From Gammaproteobacteria bacterium (GTDB taxonomy: Bacteria; Pseudomonadota; Gammaproteobacteria; Pseudomonadales; Litorivicinaceae): a stretch of DNA of 14,783 nt. The stretch is from contig PBDH01000011.1 in the NCBI GenBank assembly GCA_002717305.1, positions 30,189 to 44,971 on the forward strand, given 5' to 3'. Below the pieces are notes generated by a model. The model did no database searches. It was not told the origin of the DNA and was given only the letters and a program-made list of their open reading frames with translations. Below are positions 7,387 through 14,717 of this stretch, one piece after another (the first letter of the stretch is position 1; every line of letters begins with the position of its first letter). The position numbers were made by a program, and so were the translations under genes.

Positions 7387-8720
7387 TGCCCGAGAGTAGT
7401 CAGACGATAGCTGAAACCGTTAGCGCGGTCGCTGACGGGCACCTAAACTCTAGGCAGTGGGTAGAGCACTGTCTGGAACGCGTTCGCAACAACGAAGCGC
7501 TAGGATCCTGGTCATTCATAGATGAAGCGCGTGCTTTAGCCCGCGCAGACCAAATGGATAGGATTCGCAAAGACGGCAGCGCGCTCGGTTCCTTACACGG
7601 ATGTCCGATAGGCGTAAAAGATATCATCGAAGTAAAGGCCATGCCTCACGGCTGCGGATCACCTTTGATGGGCCAAGTCTCAGACCAAAACGCGGTTTTG
7701 GTTGATGCACTTGAAGCCGCGGGGGCGGTAATCCTAGGTAAAACGGAGACCACCGAATTTGCATTTCTAAATCCAGCGCGCACCAAGAATCCAAATTCTC
7801 AGGAATACTCACCGGGCGGGTCGTCGGCTGGCTCGGCTGCTGCAGTGGCGTCCGGGGATGTACCAGTCGCGATCGGATCACAAACAAATGGCTCGGTCAT
7901 TCGTCCCGCATCGTACTGCGGAGTCTACGCCATGAAACCCTCTGCCGGAATTATCCCGCGGATAGGCGTATTCGAGCAGTCCCCAACATTGGATCAGATG
8001 GGTTTATTTGCGACGTCTCTTGAGGACCTCGGGTTGGTAACCGATGCTCTGTCAATTCACGATAGCCGCGATCCACATAGCATCGCCGCTCCGAGACCAT
8101 CATGCTTTCGAGGCGTTTGCTCCGAGCCTCCTATGGATCCGAACTTTGCGATCCTGACTTTGCCATACAGCCAGCTGCAGTCACGAGCATGTACCGAAGG
8201 ATTACGTGAATTAGCAGACTCGCTTGAGGGACAGGTAGAGGTTCTGGAAGCTCCACCAATGTTTGAGGAACTCATCAGGGCACACCGCGTCATTCACTTG
8301 ACCGAGGCATACCGCGCGTTCGATAGGCTTGGATTCATTGAGAGCCCACACCTGTCTAACATACTGGCGGATATGCTTGAAGAAGGTAAGAACTTTGCGC
8401 AAGACGAGTACGAAGAGGCACTCGATATTAGAATGTCGGTCGAATCGTTTTTCCAAAGTTTCTTTGAAGACTTTGACGCGATACTGTCCCCGTCTGCATC
8501 AGGCGAGGCGCCGCTTCTCAACGAGGGACACACGGGCAATCCAATCTTTTGCACCGTGTGGACCCTAGCAGGTCTTCCAACATTGAACCTTCCCATAATG
8601 CGAGGTGAAGGTGGGCTTCCGATGGGGTTACAAATGGTTGGTCGCCTAAGAGACGATGCCCGTCTGTTAAGAACAGCGCGCTGGTTTATGACCACGATTT
8701 CTGATCAAGGAGAAGCTTAA
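7386..8720 (+). CDS. Amidase-signature family hydrolase
   Basis: Probable cytoplasmic amide hydrolase of 444 residues with the Ser-cisSer-Lys triad: K78 (PIGVKD), S146 (SPGGSSAGS) and S170 (GSQTNGSVIRP). There is no export signal and no GatA-type partner nearby, so it is a stand-alone amidase rather than a tRNA amidotransferase subunit. The usual GTDxGGSIRxP segment reads GSQTNGSVIRPA here, which marks a divergent subgroup of the family. Start and stop overlap dctM and the small membrane protein by one base each, so it is embedded in the transporter operon and likely acts on the imported compound or a derivative. AS-family mandelamide hydrolase preceding an FMN mandelate dehydrogenase is a known parallel to the gene pairing here. 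The substrate cannot be read from sequence. Confidence 0.9.
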   Translation: MPESSQTIAETVSAVADGHLNSRQWVEHCLERVRNNEALGSWSFIDEARALARADQMDRIRKDGSALGSLHGCPIGVKDIIEVKAMPHGCGSPLMGQVSDQNAVLVDALEAAGAVILGKTETTEFAFLNPARTKNPNSQEYSPGGSSAGSAAAVASGDVPVAIGSQTNGSVIRPASYCGVYAMKPSAGIIPRIGVFEQSPTLDQMGLFATSLEDLGLVTDALSIHDSRDPHSIAAPRPSCFRGVCSEPPMDPNFAILTLPYSQLQSRACTEGLRELADSLEGQVEVLEAPPMFEELIRAHRVIHLTEAYRAFDRLGFIESPHLSNILADMLEEGKNFAQDEYEEALDIRMSVESFFQSFFEDFDAILSPSASGEAPLLNEGHTGNPIFCTVWTLAGLPTLNLPIMRGEGGLPMGLQMVGRLRDDARLLRTARWFMTTISDQGEA

Positions 8721-8920
8721 TGCTTTCACAACGAGTAAAAGTAAGTCTAGCAGTGATCGCGACGATTATGTTTGCGATCTTTATTTTTGGTCTATCCCAT
8801 AGCATCTCCACGGGCTTTGCTGGATTCTGGGGGGGGCTCCCGTTCGCAATTATCGCAACAGGGGTCGTGGGTATGGCCTGTTATGACCTCTGGGACGAGA
8901 CAATTAGACAAAAAGATTAG
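8720..8920 (+). CDS. Small two-helix membrane protein, unknown function
   Basis: A 66-residue protein I do not recognise. Two hydrophobic segments (about 8-28 and 36-55) are joined by a short Ser/Gly-rich turn, and the end is charged (DLWDETIRQKD). AAGGAG lies 8 bases before the ATG, and the start overlaps the amidase stop (TAATG), which is good evidence that it is translated. Sitting between amidase and FMN dehydrogenase, it could be an accessory transporter subunit or a membrane anchor for a neighbouring enzyme; both are guesses. Codons for residues W37-G39 include a run of eight Gs (8829-8836), which could be prone to slippage. Confidence 0.72.
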   Translation: MLSQRVKVSLAVIATIMFAIFIFGLSHSISTGFAGFWGGLPFAIIATGVVGMACYDLWDETIRQKD

Positions 8921-8981
8921 CAGTAGTCCGTCAGATAGACAGATTTTTTTTGGTCTCGATATTCGCGTTACATTCAGATTA

Positions 8982-9002
8982 TCAAGTCGCCCATAGACTT
9001 GA
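8982..9002. promoter_or_regulatory. Inverted repeat upstream of the FMN 2-hydroxyacid dehydrogenase
   Basis: TCAAGTC (8982-8988) and GACTTGA (8996-9002) are perfect 7-base arms around GCCCATA, ending 34 bases before the dehydrogenase ATG. It may be an operator for an unlinked regulator or an RNA hairpin in the leader. It does not match the TGGTnnnACCA core, so it is not another PdhR-type site. There is no T-run after it, so it is not a terminator. Confidence 0.45.
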
Positions 9003-9036
9003 CCTATTTGCCTCATAAAAGAACGAGGACATTATC

Positions 9037-10194
9037 ATGCCGGTCATCACGACCATCGACGATCTCAAGCAGATGTATAAGCGCCGAGTTCCCAAGATGT
9101 TTTACGACTACGCGGAGACTGGGAGCTGGACCGAACAAACCTTCCTCGAAAATTCAGCCGATTTTCAGGACCTACACTTTAGACAAAAAATAGCGGTCAA
9201 CATGGAGGGTAGATCAACTGAGACCGAGATGATCGACCACCCAGTCTCAATGCCTGTGGCGCTAGCCCCTGTTGGTCTGACCGGGATGCAATGTGCGGAC
9301 GGCGAAATAAAAGCCGCCCGAGCCGCTGAGAAGTTTGGTATCCCCTTCACATTATCCACCATGTCTATCTGCTCAATTGAAGACGTAGCGGAACATACCG
9401 ATAAACCTTTTTGGTTTCAGGTATATACCCTAAAAGACAACGACTTTATGCGTCGTCTGATGGGGCGAGCAAAGGCGGCGAATTGCTCCGCTCTTGTTAT
9501 CACAGTCGATCTTCAGATGTTGGGCCAGCGACACAAGGATCTCAAAAATGGGCTCTCAGCCCCACCTAAACTGACCATAAAGTCAGTCGCGGACATGATG
9601 ACAAAAGTTCGATGGGGCCTCGAGATGCTTGGAACCAAGCGCAGATTCTTTGGCAATATCGTAGGTCACGCCAGAGGTGTAAGTGATGCATCTTCACTGA
9701 GTAGCTGGACCGCAGAGGCATTTGACCAATCGCTGGATTGGAAACGCATCGGACAACTAATAGAAATGTGGGACGGCAAGGTGATTCTCAAAGGTATCCT
9801 CGACGTAGCCGACGCGTTAAAGGCTGCGGAACTTGGTGCAGACGCGATCGTCGTATCTAATCATGGCGGACGTCAATTGGACGGTGCATCAAGTTCGATC
9901 CGAATGCTGTCCCACATTGTCGATACGGTAGGCCATAAAACAGAAGTATTGTTCGATAGTGGGATTCGTTCAGGTCAGGATGTGTTGAAGGCAATCGCTC
10001 TGGGAGCAAAAGGTACAATGATAGGCCGGGCCTATACCTATGGACTTGGGGCCAACGGAGAGCAAGGTGTGACCGATGCTCTAAGAATCATCCATAAAGA
10101 GTTGGACACTACGATGGGGCTCTGCGGCCGAACCATGATCAACGATATAGACCAAGATATTCTGATCGTCCCCGAAGGTTTTCACCGAAAATAG
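9037..10194 (+). CDS. lldD: FMN-dependent L-2-hydroxyacid (L-lactate) dehydrogenase, LldD-like
   Basis: Flavoenzyme of 385 residues that oxidises an L-2-hydroxyacid to the 2-oxoacid, usually at the inner face of the membrane with quinone as acceptor. It matches E. coli LldD closely in MPVALAPVGLTGM (72-84) and GIPFTLSTMSICSIEDVA (101-118). The expected active-site set is present: Y25, Y130, D158 (TVD), R165, K252 (LKGIL), H276 and R279 (SNHGGRQLDG), plus FMN-phosphate contacts around DSGIRSG (307-313). Related mandelate dehydrogenases share these residues, so lactate is the default but not the only substrate. ACGAGGAC lies about 7 bases before the ATG. It is 116 bases after the small membrane protein, a gap holding an inverted repeat, so it may have its own control. 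The product with lactate would be pyruvate, the substrate of the nearby aceE. Confidence 0.93.
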   Translation: MPVITTIDDLKQMYKRRVPKMFYDYAETGSWTEQTFLENSADFQDLHFRQKIAVNMEGRSTETEMIDHPVSMPVALAPVGLTGMQCADGEIKAARAAEKFGIPFTLSTMSICSIEDVAEHTDKPFWFQVYTLKDNDFMRRLMGRAKAANCSALVITVDLQMLGQRHKDLKNGLSAPPKLTIKSVADMMTKVRWGLEMLGTKRRFFGNIVGHARGVSDASSLSSWTAEAFDQSLDWKRIGQLIEMWDGKVILKGILDVADALKAAELGADAIVVSNHGGRQLDGASSSIRMLSHIVDTVGHKTEVLFDSGIRSGQDVLKAIALGAKGTMIGRAYTYGLGANGEQGVTDALRIIHKELDTTMGLCGRTMINDIDQDILIVPEGFHRK

Positions 10195-10256
10195 TTCAAA
10201 TTCAATCAGTAAACCGTACCCGAAGTATTTATCGCCAAAAAGGAATCACCAGTAAC

Positions 10257-11150
10257 GTGACAAATGATCTAATCATTGATCGGATTCTACGGAGCGTCAT
10301 CCCTGTGCTGATAGTTGTCATTATCGGCTACATCTACGGCAGGTGGCGTAAACCAGATATGTCCATGATCAACAAGCTATGCATGGAACTACTTGTCCCT
10401 ATTCTAATTTTTTCTGTGCTGGCGGGGAGAAATGTTCAACTCGCAGAGTATGTCACTCTGGCGTTCGGAGTGGGTTGCGTTATCTTGGCTTGCGGATTAA
10501 TCACCTGGCTTCTCTGCCTGTTATTCAAAATCGAATCCAAAACATTTGTCCCCCCGATGATGTTTACCAACACCGGAAACTTAGCGTTTCCGTTGGTTCT
10601 TTTGGCGTTTGGTCAGGAGGCGATGCCAGCGATCGTTGTCGTTTTCATAGTCTCGCAATTTTTACACTTCTCAATTGGCTTTTATATCTTGGACAAAGAC
10701 GCCAAAATCATTAACCCAATCTCAGCTCCAACTGTCCTAGCGACCATTGTTGGAATTGCGGTCGCGTTAACGCCGGTAGAGGTAAACGAGACAATACTGG
10801 TACCGTTAGATTTCTTGGCAAATACAGGAGTAACGCTCGTGCTGTTTGCACTTGGTATCCGAATGAATAGCGTCTCTGCCCGTGATCTTAAGATAGCGGT
10901 TTTCGGAGCGATATGGTGTCCACTGGTCAGTCTTGTTATCGCATTTTTACTAAGGCCACTTCTGGACTTAAACCCAATTCAATGGAGCGTTTTTTTGCTA
11001 TTCGCAGCACTCCCGCCGGCTGTACTTTGCTTCATGTTGGCTGAACAATACAGACAAGAACCGACCCGGGTCGCTTCGATCGTTTTAATTGGAAACATAG
11101 CGTCGATCATATGGATCCCCCTGGCGCTCGCCCTGGCCCCCCCTATTTAG
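10257..11150 (+). CDS. AEC-family (auxin efflux carrier type) permease
   Basis: Inner-membrane transporter of 297 residues, hydrophobic throughout, with about ten helices in two repeats. Family features are the helix-breaking NTGNLAFPL (105-113) in the first half and ALPPAVLCFMLAEQY (251-265) in the second. Bacterial members move carboxylates such as malate or malonate, or amino acids. The start is GTG at 10257 with AAGGA about 13 bases upstream, a rather long spacing; the ATG at 10264 is out of frame. It follows the FMN dehydrogenase by 62 bases and may export or import an acid of the same pathway. Its stop overlaps the end of ampD on the opposite strand by 8 bases. Confidence 0.88.
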   Translation: MTNDLIIDRILRSVIPVLIVVIIGYIYGRWRKPDMSMINKLCMELLVPILIFSVLAGRNVQLAEYVTLAFGVGCVILACGLITWLLCLLFKIESKTFVPPMMFTNTGNLAFPLVLLAFGQEAMPAIVVVFIVSQFLHFSIGFYILDKDAKIINPISAPTVLATIVGIAVALTPVEVNETILVPLDFLANTGVTLVLFALGIRMNSVSARDLKIAVFGAIWCPLVSLVIAFLLRPLLDLNPIQWSVFLLFAALPPAVLCFMLAEQYRQEPTRVASIVLIGNIASIIWIPLALALAPPI

Positions 11151-11673
11151 CGGACGGGCGAATCTTAGAGTATTCAAAATCAGCTCCTGGATCGACTTTA
11201 CGCCCAGGAGCGATATCACGGTGGCCAACGATGTGCTCTTTGGGGATTTCATAGGTCACGCAAAGTCGATCGCATATACCGGAAAGTGAGCGATATTGTT
11301 CTGCTGTAAATGGTCCCTCTTCGTCACCTATCAATTCAATCCCGATACTAAAATCATTACATCTGGCCCTGCCCTGAAAATCCGACTCACCGGCATGCCA
11401 GGCACGCTTATCGAAAGCGACAGATTGATAGACCGCGCCGCCACGCCCAATTACCAGATGAGACGAGACCCGAACTTCTCTCAATTTCTCAAAGAAAGCA
11501 TCAGCGTCGTTATCTAATAACCCTTGAAAGAAAGCCATGACGGGCAGAGGGTTAAATAAACTGGGCGGTAAAGAGATCGCGTGAATCACAATTAAATCTA
11601 TCGTATCGCTCGGTCTCTCATCGAAATGTGGACTCGGAATCCACAGGGCGTCAGAAAAGCGATGATTCTTCAT
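11143..11673 (-). CDS. ampD: 1,6-anhydro-N-acetylmuramyl-L-alanine amidase AmpD
   Basis: Cytoplasmic zinc amidase of peptidoglycan recycling: it removes the stem peptide from anhydromuropeptides and so keeps the AmpR inducer low where ampC exists. 176 residues from the ATG at 11673. Amidase_2 features are IPSPHFDERP (12-21), Zn ligands H31 (VIHAIS), H151 (VGHRD) and D161 (KVDPG), catalytic E113 (GIELIG) and K159, and the strongly AmpD-specific KRAWHAG and RCNDFSIGIE. A second ATG at 11691 would add six residues; neither has a clear ribosome site, and 11673 matches the family N-terminus. No ampE is next to it. It diverges from fabY across about 54 bases and converges on the AEC gene. Confidence 0.94.
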   Translation of the reverse strand: MKNHRFSDALWIPSPHFDERPSDTIDLIVIHAISLPPSLFNPLPVMAFFQGLLDNDADAFFEKLREVRVSSHLVIGRGGAVYQSVAFDKRAWHAGESDFQGRARCNDFSIGIELIGDEEGPFTAEQYRSLSGICDRLCVTYEIPKEHIVGHRDIAPGRKVDPGADFEYSKIRPSAK

Positions 11674-11727
11674 AGCACAACATGGGCCCAACTTGGTACA
11701 TTACGTTCTTTAGTATTGGATGACACT

Positions 11728-13587
11728 GTGACCGCTTTACCTCTCATCGTCGGATTTGGCGGCATCAATGCCGCGGGCCGAAGTTCGGACCATCAGGCAT
11801 TTAGACGCCTTATCATGGACGCCCTTGCGTCATCTGAAAGGACCCGCACCATTAAGCAGATAGGCGCACTAACCGGGATGGGGACAGAACCCTCTCCCAC
11901 CGATAGTCAAGCGTACCATATCCTTAACAATACTCTGATCCGAAGGATCCATAAGGATTGGTTTGATCCCGACCATGTCCCTCTCCATAGGCTGGGCTAT
12001 ACAAAAGATCCTGTCTCGATCTGGCTGAACCCCCTGCAAGCACCTAACCCAATTCCCTTCGGGTGGCGTACAGGGCGTAAAGAAAATCGACAAACGGAAT
12101 ACATCATCGAAGCCGGAGAAATACTGAAGCCATCTGCAAAAAAACTGTCTGTTCAGGCCGCAGGAATGGCGCCGACTGGTTTTCGTCCGGACATGTTTTA
12201 CCCATCTCGGAACCATCCTCGAACCCTACAACTTGCCCTATTCGCGCTCTCTGATTGCTGGCTGAGTTCGGGCCTAGAGTGGCATCAGATAAAACAACAT
12301 ATTGCGCCAAATCAGGTTGCTGTATTTGCAGGCTCCTCAATTGGACAAATGGACAATTTAGGATTCGGAGGCATGTTAAAAAGTGCTCTTGTCGGCAAAC
12401 GCACAACATCAAAGCATTTGCCGCTAGGATATCCGCAAATGCCCGCAGACTTCGGTAACGCCTACGTATTGGGAAGTCTCGGAAGATCAGGTGCGAACAT
12501 GGGGGCCTGCGCGAGCTTTCTGTACAATCTCCACCATGCCGTTGACGGTATACAAGAAGGGCGATACAAAATTGCAGTCGTCGGAGGTGCGGACTGCCCG
12601 ATCACGCCCGAAGTGATCGAGGGTTTCCGTGCGATGGGTGCACTCGCTGAGGACCAAGGCTTACGTGAACTTGATGGCCTTAGCGACAGCGACACACCTG
12701 ATTATCGTCGAACCAGCCGACCATTCGGCGTGAACTGCGGATTCACAATTGGAGAATCAAGTCAGTATGTGATTTTGATGGAAGATCATTTAGCTGTCGA
12801 GCTTGGTGCGACTGTTTACGGGTCAATTCCAACCGTTGCTAGCCACGCTGACGGAGGTAAACGAAGCATCTCCACGCCCGGCGCGGGTAACTATCTAACC
12901 GTGGCCCAGGCCGCAGCCAGCATCCACGATCTGCTCGGCAAAGATGTACTCGCGCACGAAACTATTGTTCAAGCTCACGGAACGAGTACACCGCAGAATC
13001 GCGTCACCGAATCGGATGTCCTATCACGAGTTGCGCAAACCTTTGGTGTCAGAAAGTGGGCTGTTTGCGCGGTCAAGAGCCAACTTGGTCATTCGCAAGG
13101 TACCGCGGGTGGCGATCAGTTAGCCATCAGTCTCGGTACCTTTGCATCACAGATCACTCCCGGAATCCAGACGACAGACGCGGTTGCTCCTGACGTGGTG
13201 CAAGATGGCTTGGATTTTGTCTTTAAATCGAGAGAACAACGCGTTTCGGCAGCGCTTATTAATGCGAAAGGGTTTGGAGGTAACAACTCAACCGCAGCGA
13301 TCCTATCCCCGGAAGCAACTGCTCGACTTCTCAAGTCTCGCCACGGCGAGATTAATTTTCTAGGCTCAGATGGAGTTCAAGCTTTGCAGGAACGCTATCG
13401 ACATAAGATTGATGGTGGAAATATCGAGATTCTCTACAATTACGGCCAAAGCATTGTCGAGGGGCCAGACCTAGGGATAACTGCCAAGTCAATCTCGGTA
13501 CCCGGATTTGGCGCCGAAATGCCACTCGATCACGCAAAAACAAAATATCCAGACTTGATCAACACTAAAGCTCCATCCCAAGAATAA
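11728..13587 (+). CDS. fabY: Beta-ketoacyl-ACP synthase, FabY class
   Basis: Condensing enzyme. In Pseudomonas aeruginosa FabY starts fatty acid synthesis by joining acetyl-CoA to malonyl-ACP in place of FabH. From the GTG at 11728 it has 619 residues, close to the usual size. The N-terminal LPLIVGFGGINAAGRSS (4-20) is the FabY hallmark as I recall it. The thiolase-fold Cys-His-His triad is C261 (NMGACASF), H417 (QAHGTS) and H455 (KSQLGHSQGTAGG), with GFGGNN near the end (515-520). The frame is open upstream to ATGs at 11626 and 11662, but these would run into ampD and add residues without family similarity; GGATG lies before the GTG. The 3' end overlaps rimI by 23 bases on the opposite strand. 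I did not see fabH or other fab genes beside it. Confidence 0.9.
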   Translation: MTALPLIVGFGGINAAGRSSDHQAFRRLIMDALASSERTRTIKQIGALTGMGTEPSPTDSQAYHILNNTLIRRIHKDWFDPDHVPLHRLGYTKDPVSIWLNPLQAPNPIPFGWRTGRKENRQTEYIIEAGEILKPSAKKLSVQAAGMAPTGFRPDMFYPSRNHPRTLQLALFALSDCWLSSGLEWHQIKQHIAPNQVAVFAGSSIGQMDNLGFGGMLKSALVGKRTTSKHLPLGYPQMPADFGNAYVLGSLGRSGANMGACASFLYNLHHAVDGIQEGRYKIAVVGGADCPITPEVIEGFRAMGALAEDQGLRELDGLSDSDTPDYRRTSRPFGVNCGFTIGESSQYVILMEDHLAVELGATVYGSIPTVASHADGGKRSISTPGAGNYLTVAQAAASIHDLLGKDVLAHETIVQAHGTSTPQNRVTESDVLSRVAQTFGVRKWAVCAVKSQLGHSQGTAGGDQLAISLGTFASQITPGIQTTDAVAPDVVQDGLDFVFKSREQRVSAALINAKGFGGNNSTAAILSPEATARLLKSRHGEINFLGSDGVQALQERYRHKIDGGNIEILYNYGQSIVEGPDLGITAKSISVPGFGAEMPLDHAKTKYPDLINTKAPSQE

Positions 13588-14026
13588 GTGCATCTTCGCG
13601 GCCATCTTTGGTCGGATAATACTGCCGGCGTCGGCCTATTTCGTTAAACCCTTGGTTTAAATACATTTGAATCGCCGGTTCATTTGATTCCCGAACTTCC
13701 AAAAATATCTGTCGAGCGCCCTGCCCCCGGGCATCCTCAACCAAGTATCGAAGCATTTGGCTTCCCAGCCCTCGGTCTTGCAAGTTAGGTTCAACAGCGA
13801 GGTTTAAGATATGCGCTTCATCTAATGTGATCGATAGAAACGCCTGTGATACATGCCTAAGCTGACCAACAAGTTCACCCAACCAGATTCGATATTGAAC
13901 AGATCTACAACCGCTGATGACTGAGCGCGACCACGGAAACTCGTACGCGCGCGCCTCCAATTCGCATACGGCATCCATGTCATTGTCACTCATCAATCTG
14001 AAAGAAAGGCTATCGATATCAGACAC
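13565..14026 (-). CDS. rimI: Ribosomal-protein-S18-alanine N-acetyltransferase RimI
   Basis: GNAT acetyltransferase of 153 residues that acetylates the N-terminal alanine of ribosomal protein S18. Typical RimI elements are EFPWS (29-33), the acetyl-CoA loop DRGLGSQML (84-92), LEVRESNEPAIQMY (109-122) with E110 and Y122 at the expected catalytic positions, LGFNE-like QGFNE (125-129) and YYPTKDGREDALIL (136-149). The GTG start at 14026 is needed to keep the first strand; it overlaps the end of the upstream holD-like gene by 8 bases, so translation is probably coupled. No clear Shine-Dalgarno site precedes it. The downstream end overlaps fabY. Confidence 0.94.
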   Translation of the reverse strand: MSDIDSLSFRLMSDNDMDAVCELEARAYEFPWSRSVISGCRSVQYRIWLGELVGQLRHVSQAFLSITLDEAHILNLAVEPNLQDRGLGSQMLRYLVEDARGQGARQIFLEVRESNEPAIQMYLNQGFNEIGRRRQYYPTKDGREDALILGMEL

Positions 14027-14717
14027 GGTGGTAATTTTGAATCACCTGCCACGCAGCTCGCTTTGCGTCACCAGACACTGTCATTTCATCAAGGGCGGGT
14101 AGCATCAGAGCGTCAGAGAATATGATGGATAGATCGATAGATGAGCCGGACAAAACTATTAAGGGCTCCTGCACGCGCGTTTCAGCCCATCTTCTATGTA
14201 ACCATGCATCTAGGGCCTCGTGAGCTTGCTCCTCACTCTGATCTTTGAAGCCAGCAATTGGCCAATGGAAATACTGCCAATCAGCAGCAACGTAGTTAGG
14301 CGAGAGAATTCTCATCAAGTCCGCACAGATTCCCGTTAACCGACCTTCCAGCAGACCCCCAGCCCAACTAGGAAGCTCGCACGCTAACAGTGTGTTCGCT
14401 GTAACAGCGCTGACCACAGAAAACTCAAGTGACTCTTTTTTACCTGACCCACTGGGTATATTTTTCTCGGCGGCTATCGGTACCTCAACCAACTCGTCAA
14501 TTCTAGGCGAATCGACTCTTGTATCGATATCAACGTCTGCCAAACCCTGGTCCGGTTCCGCAAACCGTTCTGCGGACTTACTCCCTCGCTGCATTTCGGT
14601 TTTAGTTTCCGTTGCTGCCAGCAAAAGTTCAAAGGATATCCGATCTCGAAAAACAACGACCGGGATGCCCATAGCGTCCAGAATTCCCCGCGACTCATTT
14701 GGCGGTAGCGTCTGCAT
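14019..14717 (-). CDS. holD: HolD-like protein (putative DNA polymerase III psi subunit), enlarged
   Basis: 232 residues from the ATG at 14717, which has AAGGGA 5 bases upstream. The identification rests on position and two end motifs. It lies directly before rimI, as holD does in E. coli and, as I recall, the P. aeruginosa psi gene does. The N-terminal LDAMGIPVVVFRD (13-25) resembles HolD LQQLGITQWSLRRP, the segment that binds chi. The C-terminal LMLPALDEMTVSGDAKRAAW resembles VASPALTDLRANPTARAALW near the end of HolD. E. coli psi is only 137 residues; here a charged, low-complexity stretch (about 37-92) and a middle domain (about 100-185, with FHWPIAGFKDQS) are added. Psi links the clamp loader to chi and SSB. 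The residues of the middle domain are unfamiliar to me. Confidence 0.68.
   Translation of the reverse strand: MQTLPPNESRGILDAMGIPVVVFRDRISFELLLAATETKTEMQRGSKSAERFAEPDQGLADVDIDTRVDSPRIDELVEVPIAAEKNIPSGSGKKESLEFSVVSAVTANTLLACELPSWAGGLLEGRLTGICADLMRILSPNYVAADWQYFHWPIAGFKDQSEEQAHEALDAWLHRRWAETRVQEPLIVLSGSSIDLSIIFSDALMLPALDEMTVSGDAKRAAWQVIQNYHRV

Noticed and set aside
8294..8695. 133-residue open frame opposite the amidase
   Set aside because: It is antisense to a well-supported gene with catalytic motifs, and the translation shows no recognisable domain.
8929..8951. T-run of eight after the small membrane protein, a possible terminator
   Set aside because: Only a three-base stem (GTC-AGATA-GAC) precedes it, too weak for an intrinsic terminator.
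9273..9283. TGGTCTGACCG, ten of eleven bases of the PdhR-type operator
   Set aside because: It lies inside the LldD-like coding sequence and encodes part of the conserved APVGLTGM segment, so the match is explained by protein conservation.
11626..11727. Upstream start for fabY at 11626 or 11662
   Set aside because: These starts overlap ampD and add residues before the conserved LPLIVGFGG start that I do not recognise as part of the FabY family.
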